This document shows positions 9,527-20,680 of a stretch of DNA of 64,000 nt, in pieces. This stretch comes from Paracoccus sp. S1E-3 (GTDB taxonomy: Bacteria; Pseudomonadota; Alphaproteobacteria; Rhodobacterales; Rhodobacteraceae): the NCBI RefSeq assembly GCF_013868135.1, contig NZ_JACEMU010000007.1:62001-126000 (forward strand). The letters are read 5' to 3'. The notes beneath the pieces were generated by a model. It was given only the letters and a program-made list of their open reading frames with translations, ran no database searches and was not told the DNA's origin. The translations under genes and the position numbers were made by a program. Position 1 is the first letter of the stretch, and every line of letters starts with the position of its first letter.

Positions 9527-10436
9527 CCGCGACGCGCGGCGGGTTGCGCACCCCCGCGAAGTTCCGACCCCAGCGGGATCGCGTGGGGTCGACCTGGGGG
9601 CGCGCGGCCCCCCAGCCGGTGATCGAGCGCGGCGGATATGGACAAGGGACGTGGTGCGCGCCTGATGCGCCCGCGAAGGCGCTGGCATCTGTGGGATGGC
9701 CATGCGCCGCCCAGCTGGCCCTTGGTCGATCAATGAGATTTCGTGCGGAGCATGGCTGCTGCTGGCGCCTTCGTATATGCGATCACGACAACGAAATCTG
9801 GAAGCGCAAGGCCGGGCATAAGGAATATGCGGCCGCCCATTCCATCATACTTTTCGCTGAGGACGGCGCAAAATTGGTGGTGCCCGTCAAAAGCCCTCGC
9901 CACGAAACAGGGTGGAAAAACAGACGAAGCCGTAAAAACAAAAAAGAAGCACGGCGATATTGAGATCGAGTTTACCGCAGCTAGCGTGAACCCGCGCGAA
10001 CCCAATGCTGCCGTCCGATTGTGGCGAGGAAGCTTCGCTTGCGGCCATCGGAAAGAAGCATCCGCATTTCAATTGAACGGGCGAAAGGTGGTAAAATTCA
10101 TGTTATTATTCATAGTCTTGACGATAGATTTTTATAAATCAGCTTTCCTCGGCTGATCGTCCTCGGCAACAGTGCTGAAATGCATCTCCCTTCCGGGCCG
10201 AATGATTGCGACACGGCGCCCCGCGGTAAGGCCATGCATTTCACGTTTCCTCCGGGAGGCCGCAGCATCTTCTTGTCGAGGATCTGAGCGGCCTTCGAAG
10301 GGCGTAATGGCCGTGCCGCTGCGACATTATGTCGCCGTTAAGTCGCTCACCGCGATGTTATCGGGATGAATATTGGCTTTGGGCGATGGTTATATTAGGG
10401 TCGACGGCTTGTGAAATTCCGTGGGGTGATGAAACT
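9527..10436. other. Gene-poor, lower-GC stretch at the left end of the island
   Basis: About 900 bases in which no convincing gene was found. From about 9740 onward the base composition becomes visibly richer in A and T (for example around 9930-9965 and 10090-10145) than the core on its left. The few open frames have no recognisable motif and odd composition. A 15-base inverted repeat with 7-base arms, GCGACAT/ATGTCGC, sits at 10321-10335 ahead of the Hint-domain gene and could be an operator. Confidence 0.5.
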
Positions 10437-11593
10437 ATGGGTACTTCAACCGTCGATTGGCTTTGGCTCGGAAACCAGAGTGCGCTCAACTCAGACCCAA
10501 ACACAGCCCCGACTGATGCGGAAGTCCAACAGATTGTCGGGCTGAGCCGGGAAGGCTCTGATGAGATCAAGCCCACCAAGCTGACGGGAACGACTTATCC
10601 CAGTAATGCAGCGCAAAAGGGCGAGTGGTTTCTGCCGCAATACCACCTGCAACAAAATGGGCTCGCTGCGCCTGACTCGGACTTCGACTATATTTCTCCG
10701 ACAACGGGTGAGCCCGTGACGGATGTCACGCTGGACTTCTTTTCCATCGTTCAGATCGATGTTCTCACCCCGGACGGGACAACTTCACGTTATCCGGCCG
10801 TGATTGTCCAGATGAGCAATGGTGACGTGTTCCTGCGCCCGTCTGCGGCAGCCCGTGACGCGTTGACCAGATCAAATCGCTGCAGAAAATCACGGTCGTT
10901 TCGGCGTCTCAATTCAATGGCAACGTTCAGAGCGGCTATCTTGACCCAACCCTGTCCTTCAAGCCGTCGATCTATGACCTGGATATCGTCTGTTTCGCCA
11001 ATGGCACGCTGATCCTGACCGATCGCGGCGCGGTACCGGTCGAGGCGCTGCGCGAGGGCGATCTGGTCGTCACCCGCGACCATGGCACCCAGCCGATCAG
11101 CTGGATCGGCTCGCGGCGGCTTTCGGCGGAAAAGCTGCGGGCGAATGCGCGGCTGCTGCCGATCCGGGTCGGCCAGGGCGCCCTTGGGGCAGGCGTGCCG
11201 TCGCAGGACCTGCTCGTCTCGCCTCAGCACCGGTTACTGGTGCGCTCGCATATCGCGCGGCGAATGTTCGGCGCCGACGAGGTGCTGGTGGCTGCCAAGC
11301 ACCTTTGCGCGCTTGACGGGATCGAGGTTGCCGCAGATGTCGGTCAGATCGAATATTTTCACCTGCTCTTTGACCGGCACGAGGTCATCATCGCGAATGA
11401 TACCGAGGCGGAGTCGCTCTATACCGGTCCCGAGGCGCTGAAATCCGTGGGTCCTGCCGCCCGCGAGGAAATTCTGACCATCTTCCCCGAGTTGATGGAC
11501 CGCGATTTTGCCCCAGCCCGTCCCCTTGTGGCCGGTCGTCAGGGTCGCCGTCTGGCGGCACGGCATCTGCAAAACAGCCGAGCCGTTCAGTAA
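10437..11593 (+). pseudogene. Hint-domain (Hedgehog/intein) protein, single frameshift
   Basis: The N-terminal half starts at ATG 10437 with the WLWLGN pattern common in Rhodobacterales Hint proteins and runs in one frame to about 10865. The rest continues in another frame (DQIKSLQK... to the stop at 11593). Restoring one G between 10865 and 10866 would rejoin them into about 385 residues. The second part holds the Hint_2 domain: the nucleophile Cys in DIVCFANGT, the GDLVVTRD strand and the conserved His in VSPQHRLLV. Such proteins are thought to self-process or be exported. The single lesion could be a real mutation or a sequencing error; the ends look complete. Confidence 0.8.
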
Positions 11594-11739
11594 CCCCCTG
11601 CATGGACGCTGCGAAGGGCAGGCACGGCTCGCAGCAGCTGGAAGGTGGCGGCAACACCGTCGATCAATGGTTGTGATCGGCCGACCCTGATGTGGTCCGC
11701 CGTCTTTCGGCGATCTGGTCATTCTTCGGGGCGTGCCAC

Positions 11740-12064
11740 CCTACACGGCAGGGCGAAACCGGCTGGAAGGGCCGCACGATCCCCATGGATAAGCTCGACC
11801 GCATCGTTGTCAGCCAGATTTAGGAAAGGCTGTTGAACCCCGAACGGATCGAAGACGCGCTCGCCTCGCTGCTGGGTTGCCCGCAGGAGAGCGTTGATCA
11901 GCGCGGCCAGCATGGCGAGGTCCGGGCGGCGCGATCTACGTCAACCGCAGCAAAACCGCGCTGTTGAGGACGCTGATAGCCACCAGAGGAGGGAAATCGG
12001 CGGGAATCGGCGTTCCCGGTTTTGTTCCGAAGTGGCGGAGGGGATGGGCTTGATATCCAACCTT
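11740..12064 (+). pseudogene. Remnant of a large serine recombinase, C-terminal part
   Basis: Only the end of the protein remains. A zinc-ribbon tail segment reads KGRTIPMDKLDRIV, followed by an in-frame TAG at 11821 and then ERLLNPERIEDALASLL, the typical linker of transposon/phage serine recombinases. After a frameshift the extreme C-terminus GVPGFVPKWRRGW is recognisable near 12015-12050. The catalytic Ser domain is absent. The remnant abuts the broken end of the htpX-like gene, so it probably marks the left junction of the stress-tolerance island or a later deletion there. Confidence 0.6.
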
Positions 12065-12099
12065 CTCTGGAAGACCTGTGACCTGCCTTCTGACAGGTC

Positions 12100-12610
12100 G
12101 CCGTTCTGCTGTCCGAGCCAGCTTGCCAGCGAGACGAGGCGCGACATCATGTCTGCGAGGCTCATGATCCACAGGTCGCGGTTGGCGATATGCCCGATCT
12201 CATGCGCCAGCACCCCGGCGAGTTCTCGGCCGTCGAGCAGGCCGAGCAGCCCGTCGGTGACCCAGATGCGCTGTCCTCGGGGCTGCCCAGGGCGAAGGCG
12301 TTCGGCAGCCGGCTCGGCACGCGATAAAGCGCGGGCGCGCGCTGCAGCCCGGCCCTGCGGGTGAGTTCGGCCAGGGCCGCGAGGAGACCGGGGCATCACG
12401 ACCGGCGAGCCGCTGCGCCTGTTAAGCCGAGAGGAGCAGCCGGTGTGGCAGCGCGGGCGGAAACAGGAGATCCCCGACCATTGCGAGCGCCATGAGGAGA
12501 CCGGTCTCGGGTCCGACGATCGCTGTCACCGCGATCCAAGCGATCGCGGCCATGAGCCCGAGCAGCAGCGCCGATTGCACGAAATTGAGCAGGCGGAAGC
12601 CGCGGTCATC
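12100..12610 (-). pseudogene. htpX: HtpX-like M48 metalloprotease, decayed
   Basis: Pieces of an M48 membrane protease can be followed on the minus strand. The N-terminal membrane part (LLNFVQSALLLGLMAAIAW) overlaps the psiE end. A TAA stop at 12422-12424 interrupts it, a frameshift follows near 12390, then LLAALAELTRRAGLQ, another frameshift near 12275, then the zinc motif HEIGH at 12190-12204. The similarity ends at about 12110, where recombinase-derived sequence begins. At least one nonsense change, two frameshifts and loss of the C-terminus mean it cannot encode an active protease. M48 proteases of this kind occur in transmissible stress-tolerance loci next to psiE. Confidence 0.75.
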
Positions 12611-13085
12611 GCGTCTCGTGGCCTCCGAGTTCGCGCCGGTCCTGATCGCGCACCAGCCAGTGGACAGCGCCGAGCGCAAGCGCTGCGCCCGCGAGTGCTG
12701 CAATCTTGGATGAATCCGTCTCGCCGAGGTCCAGGATGATGAATTTGCGCGCGATGGCGAGGAGCGCGATCAGCACGATCGTGCGGACCTGGAGGATCCC
12801 GAAGCTGCGTTCGGTCGCAACAAGAAGGGAGCGCTTGAACTCGAGCGCGATCACCACAGTGAAGATCATGCCGAACACCACCTGGAAGGTGGCGTAATCG
12901 AGAGTGTCGAATGCCCCCAGAATCAAGCGGTTCACGACTTCGCGCATCAGCGCCCACACCGACGCCACGACGATCGCCGCAATGATGACGCTGAGGACGA
13001 TGATGACAACTTGCTCGAACTTCTCGTAGAGCGTCATCGCCGACCATTGTTCACGGGTCAGCCCGGATGGTTTCAGGTCTTTCAT
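12606..13085 (-). CDS. psiE: PsiE-family membrane protein of the stress-tolerance locus
   Basis: A 159-residue inner-membrane protein with about four hydrophobic segments and the PsiE-family LYEKFEQVVI start region, a central VFGMIFTVVIALEFKRSL segment and RKFIILD. The start MKDLKPSG at 13085 is chosen because of the GGGGAACTG ribosome-binding region and because it fits the family; an upstream in-frame start at 13151 exists. PsiE proteins are phosphate-starvation-inducible with unknown biochemical role and are a regular part of transmissible stress-tolerance loci. The stop overlaps the start region of the decayed htpX gene. Confidence 0.85.
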   Translation of the reverse strand: MKDLKPSGLTREQWSAMTLYEKFEQVVIIVLSVIIAAIVVASVWALMREVVNRLILGAFDTLDYATFQVVFGMIFTVVIALEFKRSLLVATERSFGILQVRTIVLIALLAIARKFIILDLGETDSSKIAALAGAALALGAVHWLVRDQDRRELGGHETR

Positions 13086-13252
13086 CAGTTCCCCTCGAAG
13101 TTCCCCCCGAATAGACAAGCTCTCCCTGGCTTCGCCGCAGACCGGGATCATTCGGGAATTCTTTACCTGCGATGGAGCCAGGAACCAATTGTTATGTGTC
13201 GAGAACCGGGACTCCGGGCCCAGACTATCGATCGTTCCTCAGTCTTCCTGCG

Positions 13253-13290
13253 AAAGAGCCCCGCCGCTGGTCTCGTTTGCGGCGGGGCTC
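13253..13290 (-). terminator. Intrinsic terminator after yfdX
   Basis: A perfect 12-bp stem (GAGCCCCGCCGC and its complement, 13256-13267 with 13279-13290) with an 11-base loop, followed on the minus strand by TTT. It lies 17 bases past the yfdX stop, separating the yfdX/Hsp20 unit from psiE. Confidence 0.8.
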
Positions 13291-13306
13291 CATTAGAGGT
13301 TCTCTT

Positions 13307-14260
13307 TTAGTTGAAGATGCGCGTTCGAAGTTCCTCGAACCGGGTCGCAATCGTTTCGAAGATCCCTCCGGTATCCTCCTGCGCCTCAATCTGACGGTCC
13401 AACTCATCCAGCGCCTTATGCAGATCCTCGAAATCGCTTTCGCGGCCGTAGCCGAGCGCTTCGGCGATTTTGAGTTCCTGGCGTGCCGCCTCAACATAGT
13501 CGGCGGCCGTCAGATCGGCATCTTCAGTAGCGGCTTTATCTTCAGTAGCGGCCTTGTCGTTTGCCGCCTCACCGTCGTCATTGAGCAGAGCTTTGGCCTT
13601 CTCGATCATCGCCACGGCTCTGAGCGGAGGCAGGGCGATCACTGTTTCGGTCACCACCTGGGTGCTCAGTGCGGCGTTGAGAACCGTCATCGCTTCGTCG
13701 GTCTTTCCTTCATCAAGCAGTGCCGTCGCTGCAAGGATCGCGTCGGGATAGGTCGCAAGCGGCAGGCTGGTTGTCCGGATGACAACCTCGGACGCGAACT
13801 CGCTCAGCAGCGGTCTCGCTTCCTGGAACTTCCCATCGTCGACCAAGTCCTTGATCTGTTTGCCGAGTCCTCGGACGGCTTCGACGCTGCCCAGAACGTC
13901 ATAGGTGAAATGATTGACCGACACGGGCGCCAGAGCGAGACCCGGTTCACGCGCGACGACGGTTTCGAGCTTCCCCGTAGCCAACGCGAGCGCAGCAATC
14001 GCCGCATCTTTATCGCCCTTCTCGATCGCGGCGATCGCGGCCATCGTTTCATCGAGCGCGTCGACCGCCTCCTGGATCAGGGCGGTGCGTTTATCGGCGA
14101 ACTGTGAATCGGTTTCGGCGGTCACGCTCTCTTGGACCTGCTCCCGGTTGACCGCCTGCGCTTTAGCCTCCGCCTGAGCCGTATCCTGAGACCAGGAAGG
14201 GCCGGCGCTGACAATCAGCAGGGCCAAAGCTGTTCCCGCGTAAAGATTCCTGAGTTTCAT
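13307..14260 (-). CDS. yfdX: YfdX-family periplasmic protein
   Basis: 317 residues with an N-terminal signal peptide (ALALLIVSAGPSWSQ, cleavage expected near residue 24). The YfdX core includes ETDSQFADKRTALIQEAVDALDET and a segment of APVSVNHFTYDVLGSV type. YfdX proteins are periplasmic, helical, chaperone-like proteins and a hallmark of transmissible stress-tolerance loci, where usually two copies occur; only one is present here. An 18-base tandem duplication at 13520-13555 produces KAATED twice in a flexible linker. Upstream is the first Hsp20 gene, same strand, with a 70-base gap. Confidence 0.9.
   Translation of the reverse strand: MKLRNLYAGTALALLIVSAGPSWSQDTAQAEAKAQAVNREQVQESVTAETDSQFADKRTALIQEAVDALDETMAAIAAIEKGDKDAAIAALALATGKLETVVAREPGLALAPVSVNHFTYDVLGSVEAVRGLGKQIKDLVDDGKFQEARPLLSEFASEVVIRTTSLPLATYPDAILAATALLDEGKTDEAMTVLNAALSTQVVTETVIALPPLRAVAMIEKAKALLNDDGEAANDKAATEDKAATEDADLTAADYVEAARQELKIAEALGYGRESDFEDLHKALDELDRQIEAQEDTGGIFETIATRFEELRTRIFN
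13520..13555. repeat. 18-base tandem duplication inside yfdX
   Basis: Two adjacent 18-base units, 13520-13537 and 13538-13555, differ at one base. They keep the frame and duplicate a KAATED hexapeptide in the protein. Confidence 0.9.
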
Positions 14261-14332
14261 CAGTCTATTCCTTTCGGCTGTGATTGGTTCTACGGCGGTT
14301 TCGCCGCAGAGTTGGCACGATCAATGCCCGGC

Positions 14333-14824
14333 TCAGGCCTCCTTGACCGCGATTTTCCTGACCTTGGCCTGGGCTTCGGGCGTTTGCGGCAGCTTGATCG
14401 TCAGAACCCCGTTCTTGAAGGATGCCTCCGCCTTTTCGCCATCCACACCGGGGGGGAGCGGGATTGTCCGATAGATCGCGCCGTAGCTGCGCTCGGACAG
14501 ATAATACCCTTTTTTCTCCTCCTGGCGCTCGATCTTCTTCTCGCCCTTCACAGTCAACATGTCATCGTTGACCGTCACCTCGATGTCCTTCATCTCCATG
14601 CCCGGCAGCTCGATCGACACTTCGATCGCCTTGTCGGTCTCGACCACGTCGGATTTCGCTTCGCCGCTGCCAAAGGGCCATTCGAAATGACCGACCCGGT
14701 TCCAGAAGTTCTCGAACACATGGTTCATTTCGCGCTGGAGTGTCGCGATCGGGTTGTCTTCGCTGCTCTTGGCGTCTGGCGCGCCGTCCTTGCGTGCCCA
14801 GGGAATGAGGTCTTTGATCTGCAT
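14333..14824 (-). CDS. Small heat-shock protein Hsp20 (first of three)
   Basis: 163 residues with an alpha-crystallin domain at about 55-150: SDVVETDKAIEVSIELPGM, the GEKKIERQEEKKGYYLSER loop, and the conserved ASFKNGVLTIKLP end strand. Hsp20 proteins form cytoplasmic oligomers that hold unfolding clients for ClpB/ClpG and Hsp70. The long 'N-terminal arm plus QEEKKGYY' type matches the larger Hsp20 of transmissible stress-tolerance loci. Start MQIKDLIPW is preceded by GAAGGAGACC. It is co-oriented with two further Hsp20 genes upstream, with a 20-base gap. Confidence 0.95.
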   Translation of the reverse strand: MQIKDLIPWARKDGAPDAKSSEDNPIATLQREMNHVFENFWNRVGHFEWPFGSGEAKSDVVETDKAIEVSIELPGMEMKDIEVTVNDDMLTVKGEKKIERQEEKKGYYLSERSYGAIYRTIPLPPGVDGEKAEASFKNGVLTIKLPQTPEAQAKVRKIAVKEA

Positions 14825-14844
14825 GATATGGTCTCCTTCGGTTT

Positions 14845-15243
14845 TCAGGCGCCTTTGACGGGGATCCTTTTTGGCTGCGCTTCAGGGGCTCGGGGGAGCG
14901 TCAAAGTGAGGACGCCTCCGCGCATCTCGGCCTCGATCCTGTCGGGATCGAAATTCTCGGAAAGCGTGAAGGCCCTCTCGAAATCACCCTCGCCATATTG
15001 GGCATAGGCAAGTTCCAGGTTTTCTGGCCGCATCGGCTCAACCTTGCCGCGGATCGTCAGCACGCGGTTTTCGAGTGTGATTTCGACCGCATCGGGGGCG
15101 ACCCCAGGCATTTCGAGCATCATGGAGACACCCTGATCGGTCTCGACAATATCGGTCAGCGGGCGGTAGATGCGGCCGCCGCCGGCGGTCTCGGGCGCGT
15201 CGGTCGGCGTCGTTTCGGTGGCTTGCGTGATGTCGGTGCTCAT
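14845..15243 (-). CDS. Small heat-shock protein Hsp20 (second of three)
   Basis: 132 residues, start preceded by AGGAGCTGGAACG. Alpha-crystallin domain from about residue 28: DIVETDQGVSMMLEMPGV, the EITLENRVLTIRGKV strand and the MRGGVLTLTLPRA end strand. The N-terminus is short and Thr/Glu-rich. It is distinct in sequence from its two neighbours, so the three genes are diverged paralogues rather than recent copies. Placed between the other two on the minus strand with gaps of 20 and 14 bases, it is almost surely cotranscribed. Confidence 0.95.
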   Translation of the reverse strand: MSTDITQATETTPTDAPETAGGGRIYRPLTDIVETDQGVSMMLEMPGVAPDAVEITLENRVLTIRGKVEPMRPENLELAYAQYGEGDFERAFTLSENFDPDRIEAEMRGGVLTLTLPRAPEAQPKRIPVKGA

Positions 15244-15257
15244 CGTTCCAGCTCCTC

Positions 15258-15698
15258 TCAGGCTGCCTTGATCTCGATTTTTTTTGGTTTTTCTGCCTCG
15301 GGCCGGGAGATGACGATCCGCAGTACGCCGTTCGCTATTTTCGCCTCGACCTTGTCATCCGCGGCCGCGAATGGCAGACGGATCGCGCGAGAAAACTTGC
15401 CATACCCGCGCTCTCTGCGGTGCCAGCGCGCGCCCTCGGGCGCCGTTCGTTCGCCCTCGGGCGCCGTTCGTTCGCCCGAAATCGTCAGGACGTTGTCCTT
15501 GACCGCGATCTCGATATCGCCCGGCTTGATGGCAGGAAGTTCGGTAGTAACGGCGACGGCTTCCGCATCCTGCCAGACATTCACAGCCAGGAATGCCGCA
15601 CGAGACGGCGACGGCCAGAAGCCGCGGTCGAGATCGCGCATCATGGAGCGCATCAGCGCAAAGGGATCGCTGCGGCGCAGATATGTTGGATAGAGCAT
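15258..15698 (-). CDS. Small heat-shock protein Hsp20 (third of three), with internal duplication
   Basis: 146 residues from MLYPTYLRRSDPF; AGGAGACCAGC precedes the start at 15698 (14 extra in-frame codons upstream are rejected). Alpha-crystallin domain: AVTTELPAIKPGDIEIAV, SRAIRLPFA and ANGVLRIVISRPE. The loop between the early strands carries GERTAPE twice, caused by a perfect 21-base tandem duplication. The added residues fall in a surface loop, so the fold is probably kept. This is the first gene of the leftward unit and shares its upstream region with the divergent MarR-type gene. Confidence 0.93.
   Translation of the reverse strand: MLYPTYLRRSDPFALMRSMMRDLDRGFWPSPSRAAFLAVNVWQDAEAVAVTTELPAIKPGDIEIAVKDNVLTISGERTAPEGERTAPEGARWHRRERGYGKFSRAIRLPFAAADDKVEAKIANGVLRIVISRPEAEKPKKIEIKAA
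15431..15472. repeat. Perfect 21-base tandem duplication inside an Hsp20 gene
   Basis: Units 15431-15451 and 15452-15472 are identical. They add seven residues (GERTAPE) to the Hsp20 domain loop without shifting the frame. Confidence 0.95.
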
Positions 15699-15822
15699 TG
15701 CTGGTCTCCTGTGGCTCGACGACGTCGTGCAGGAAAACACTGCATTCGCGGTTCGATCGCCACGGCAAGAGATATCGATCCCGAAACCTTTTCAATTCTA
15801 CGCTCACAAGGATACCACGCAG

Positions 15823-15835
15823 GCATAATTTATGC
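15823..15835. promoter_or_regulatory. Candidate operator between the Hsp20 unit and the MarR-type gene
   Basis: GCATAATTTATGC is a 13-base inverted repeat with 6-base arms in the 200-base divergent region. Size and symmetry suit a MarR-type dimer. The assignment is by position only. Confidence 0.45.
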
Positions 15836-15901
15836 TAGCATTTCAATCTCTATCGGCGTCTGATGGAGCTTCGCGACGGCCTACAGATCCTTGGAGGTCA
15901 A

Positions 15902-16334
15902 ATGATGATTGCATCCGACCATGCGTTGATCGGGACGACGATCCATCGGGTCGCCCAGCACATCCAGCAGCGGATCGACGATGAAAGTCGTGAGTCCGGT
16001 TTGACGAGACAGTCGTGGATGGCAGCCGCCCATGTGGACGAGTGCCCGGGCCTCGCGATCGGCGACCTCGCGGCGCGGCTGGAAGTCGGCAGTGCGACAG
16101 CCGGGCAACTCGTGGACCGCATGGTGCGCGGCGGCTGGGTTGAGCGTTCGCCGTCACCGAATGATCGGCGGTCGCAGATCGTTGTGCCGACGAGAAAGAC
16201 GCAAAAAAATCTTGCGAGACCTAGATCCCCGACGAGCGGCGTTGAAGGAAGACATCTTACAGGACCTATCAGTCGATGAGAGGCGCGTTCTTCTCGCACT
16301 TCTCGAACGCATAGATGCGCGGCTTTCACGCTAG
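15902..16334 (+). pseudogene. MarR-family regulator, frameshifted at an A7 tract
   Basis: Start at 15902 or 15905 behind TTGGAGG. The frame encodes a winged-helix MarR domain (WMAAAHVDECPGLAIGDLAARLEV, then GQLVDRMVRGGWVERSPSPNDRRS). At the A7 run 16203-16209 the frame changes; the correct C-terminal helix (ILRDLDPRRAALKEDIL to DARLSR) is in another frame and ends at 16334. With six A's the protein would be about 144 residues and complete. As written, translation ends at 16279 with an unrelated tail, losing the dimerisation helix. It sits between the divergent Hsp20 and clpG units, so it likely controlled both. Slippage, phase variation or a sequencing error could each explain the extra base. 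Confidence 0.75.
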
Positions 16335-16539
16335 AGGGCGCGAATCGGTATGGAGAGGAAGACTGGATCTTCTCGAGCAATCTGCGCAGGATCTCCTGCA
16401 ACCAAAGACAGTGGACGAGCCCGATCTGGTGGCATTAGGTTCAAAGATGAAAAGGACGGAAGCGGTCGCTGCGTGACACTGTCACTGGCGCAGATGATCG
16501 GCGGACAACCCTGACTGGATAAAGAAACGGAGAAGACGA

Positions 16540-19434
<2,895 letters not shown>

Positions 19435-19511
19435 CAGCGCAAAAGACTGGTCCGGCGCGATATCGGTCGCGCCGGACCATCTCTTCGGAGAGTTATAGGA
19501 AGGTCCACGGC

Positions 19512-20669
19512 ATGAACGTCATTAGATCATTCCGCAATCTCGACCGGCACGGCCAACAGCGCGCGCCTGAGGTCATCGAGGAAGAGGTGCGGCAACTTGA
19601 ACCGCACCTTGCGCGCTTTCGCGAGGATCTGGTCCGGCTCGAAGTCGTTGCCTCGCAGACGAGGGGCAAGACGCGCATCAAAGTCAGCCTGCGCCTGCAA
19701 CTGCCGTCGGGCGTGATCGCGGCGCGGGAAGAGGGATTCGAGATCGAGCCTGTCCTGCGCAAGGCCTTTGCCGACCTGCGCCACCAGGTCGATCGGCATG
19801 TGGCGCGCCTCAAGCACGAGCCTGAATACAAGCGTCCCGCCCGCCGGCGCCGGATCGGCGCCCCGCTGCCGCCCGCGCGGGATGCGGCGGAAGCGGACCG
19901 GCGCCAGCTCTTCTTTGACCTGATCGAGGATCATCTCGATACAATCTATGACACCGTCAGGCGCGAGTTGACCTATCTCGAATGCAGCGGATCGGTACCG
20001 GAGGGATATCTGAGCGTTCGCGGTCTCTTCGATGCGACGATCCTCAAGGGGCTGGCCCGCTTCGAGGATCGACCTTCGGAGTTTTCCGTCGGCGACTGGC
20101 TGAAACGGCTGGCTTTTGAGACCATCGAGGAAGAATCCCGCGCCGCCCGCCGCGCCGTGCCTGAGGATGCCGCCTCCATCGAGGCGGAACCCGAGGCCCC
20201 GGCGGAGGATCCGACCGAGGCGGATCAGGCGATGTTCGAGTTCTACCAGCCCGACGAAGTGCTGATGCTGGAGGACCTCATCGCCGACGACGGCGGCACA
20301 GACGCCGAGACCGATGTGGATCGTCATAAGATCGCCATGGCACTGCACCGGGCTATCGCAGATCTTGCTCCGGTCGAGCGCCGCGTCCTGTATCGGATGT
20401 ACCTGGAAGACGCCACGATCGCGGAGACGGCAGAACTTTTCGGCCTGACCGAGACAGAGGTCGCGGAGATCGCAGAAAATGCGGGCGCGACACTACGCGC
20501 GAGGCTTGCCGAAGCCGGGTTGGTCAGAGAACCATCAGGCCGCGCGCCCGTCCAACGGGAAATCGCTCACACGCAGCGTCTGCCTCAGCCGATCGAGGAT
20601 CGCCGCCGCTTGGCCGCCGCCCTAACCGGCGAGGAGGCCGGCTCCGACACCTTACATGGAACTGAATAG
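19512..20669 (+). CDS. HPF/RaiA-like domain fused to a sigma-70 region 4-like helix-turn-helix
   Basis: 385 residues from MNVIRSF, with AGGAAGG upstream; 27 extra in-frame codons before it lack a site. The first ~110 residues resemble ribosome hibernation-promoting proteins (strand TRGKTRIKVSLRLQLPSG, then helix VLRKAFADLRHQVDRHVARLK). The middle has a helical part (QLFFDLIEDHLDTIYD). Residues ~290-355 read like sigma factor region 4: LAPVERRVLYRMYLEDATIAETAELFGLTETEVAEI. It lies 78 bases after clpG in the tLST. A role in slowing translation during stress while sensing or binding DNA is an inference. Confidence 0.75.
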   Translation: MNVIRSFRNLDRHGQQRAPEVIEEEVRQLEPHLARFREDLVRLEVVASQTRGKTRIKVSLRLQLPSGVIAAREEGFEIEPVLRKAFADLRHQVDRHVARLKHEPEYKRPARRRRIGAPLPPARDAAEADRRQLFFDLIEDHLDTIYDTVRRELTYLECSGSVPEGYLSVRGLFDATILKGLARFEDRPSEFSVGDWLKRLAFETIEEESRAARRAVPEDAASIEAEPEAPAEDPTEADQAMFEFYQPDEVLMLEDLIADDGGTDAETDVDRHKIAMALHRAIADLAPVERRVLYRMYLEDATIAETAELFGLTETEVAEIAENAGATLRARLAEAGLVREPSGRAPVQREIAHTQRLPQPIEDRRRLAAALTGEEAGSDTLHGTE

Positions 20670-20680
20670 GAGATCGACCA

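Noticed and set aside
9743-10156. 137-codon frame in the low-GC stretch
   Set aside because: No ribosome-binding site, no motif, and competing frames in both strands of similar length.
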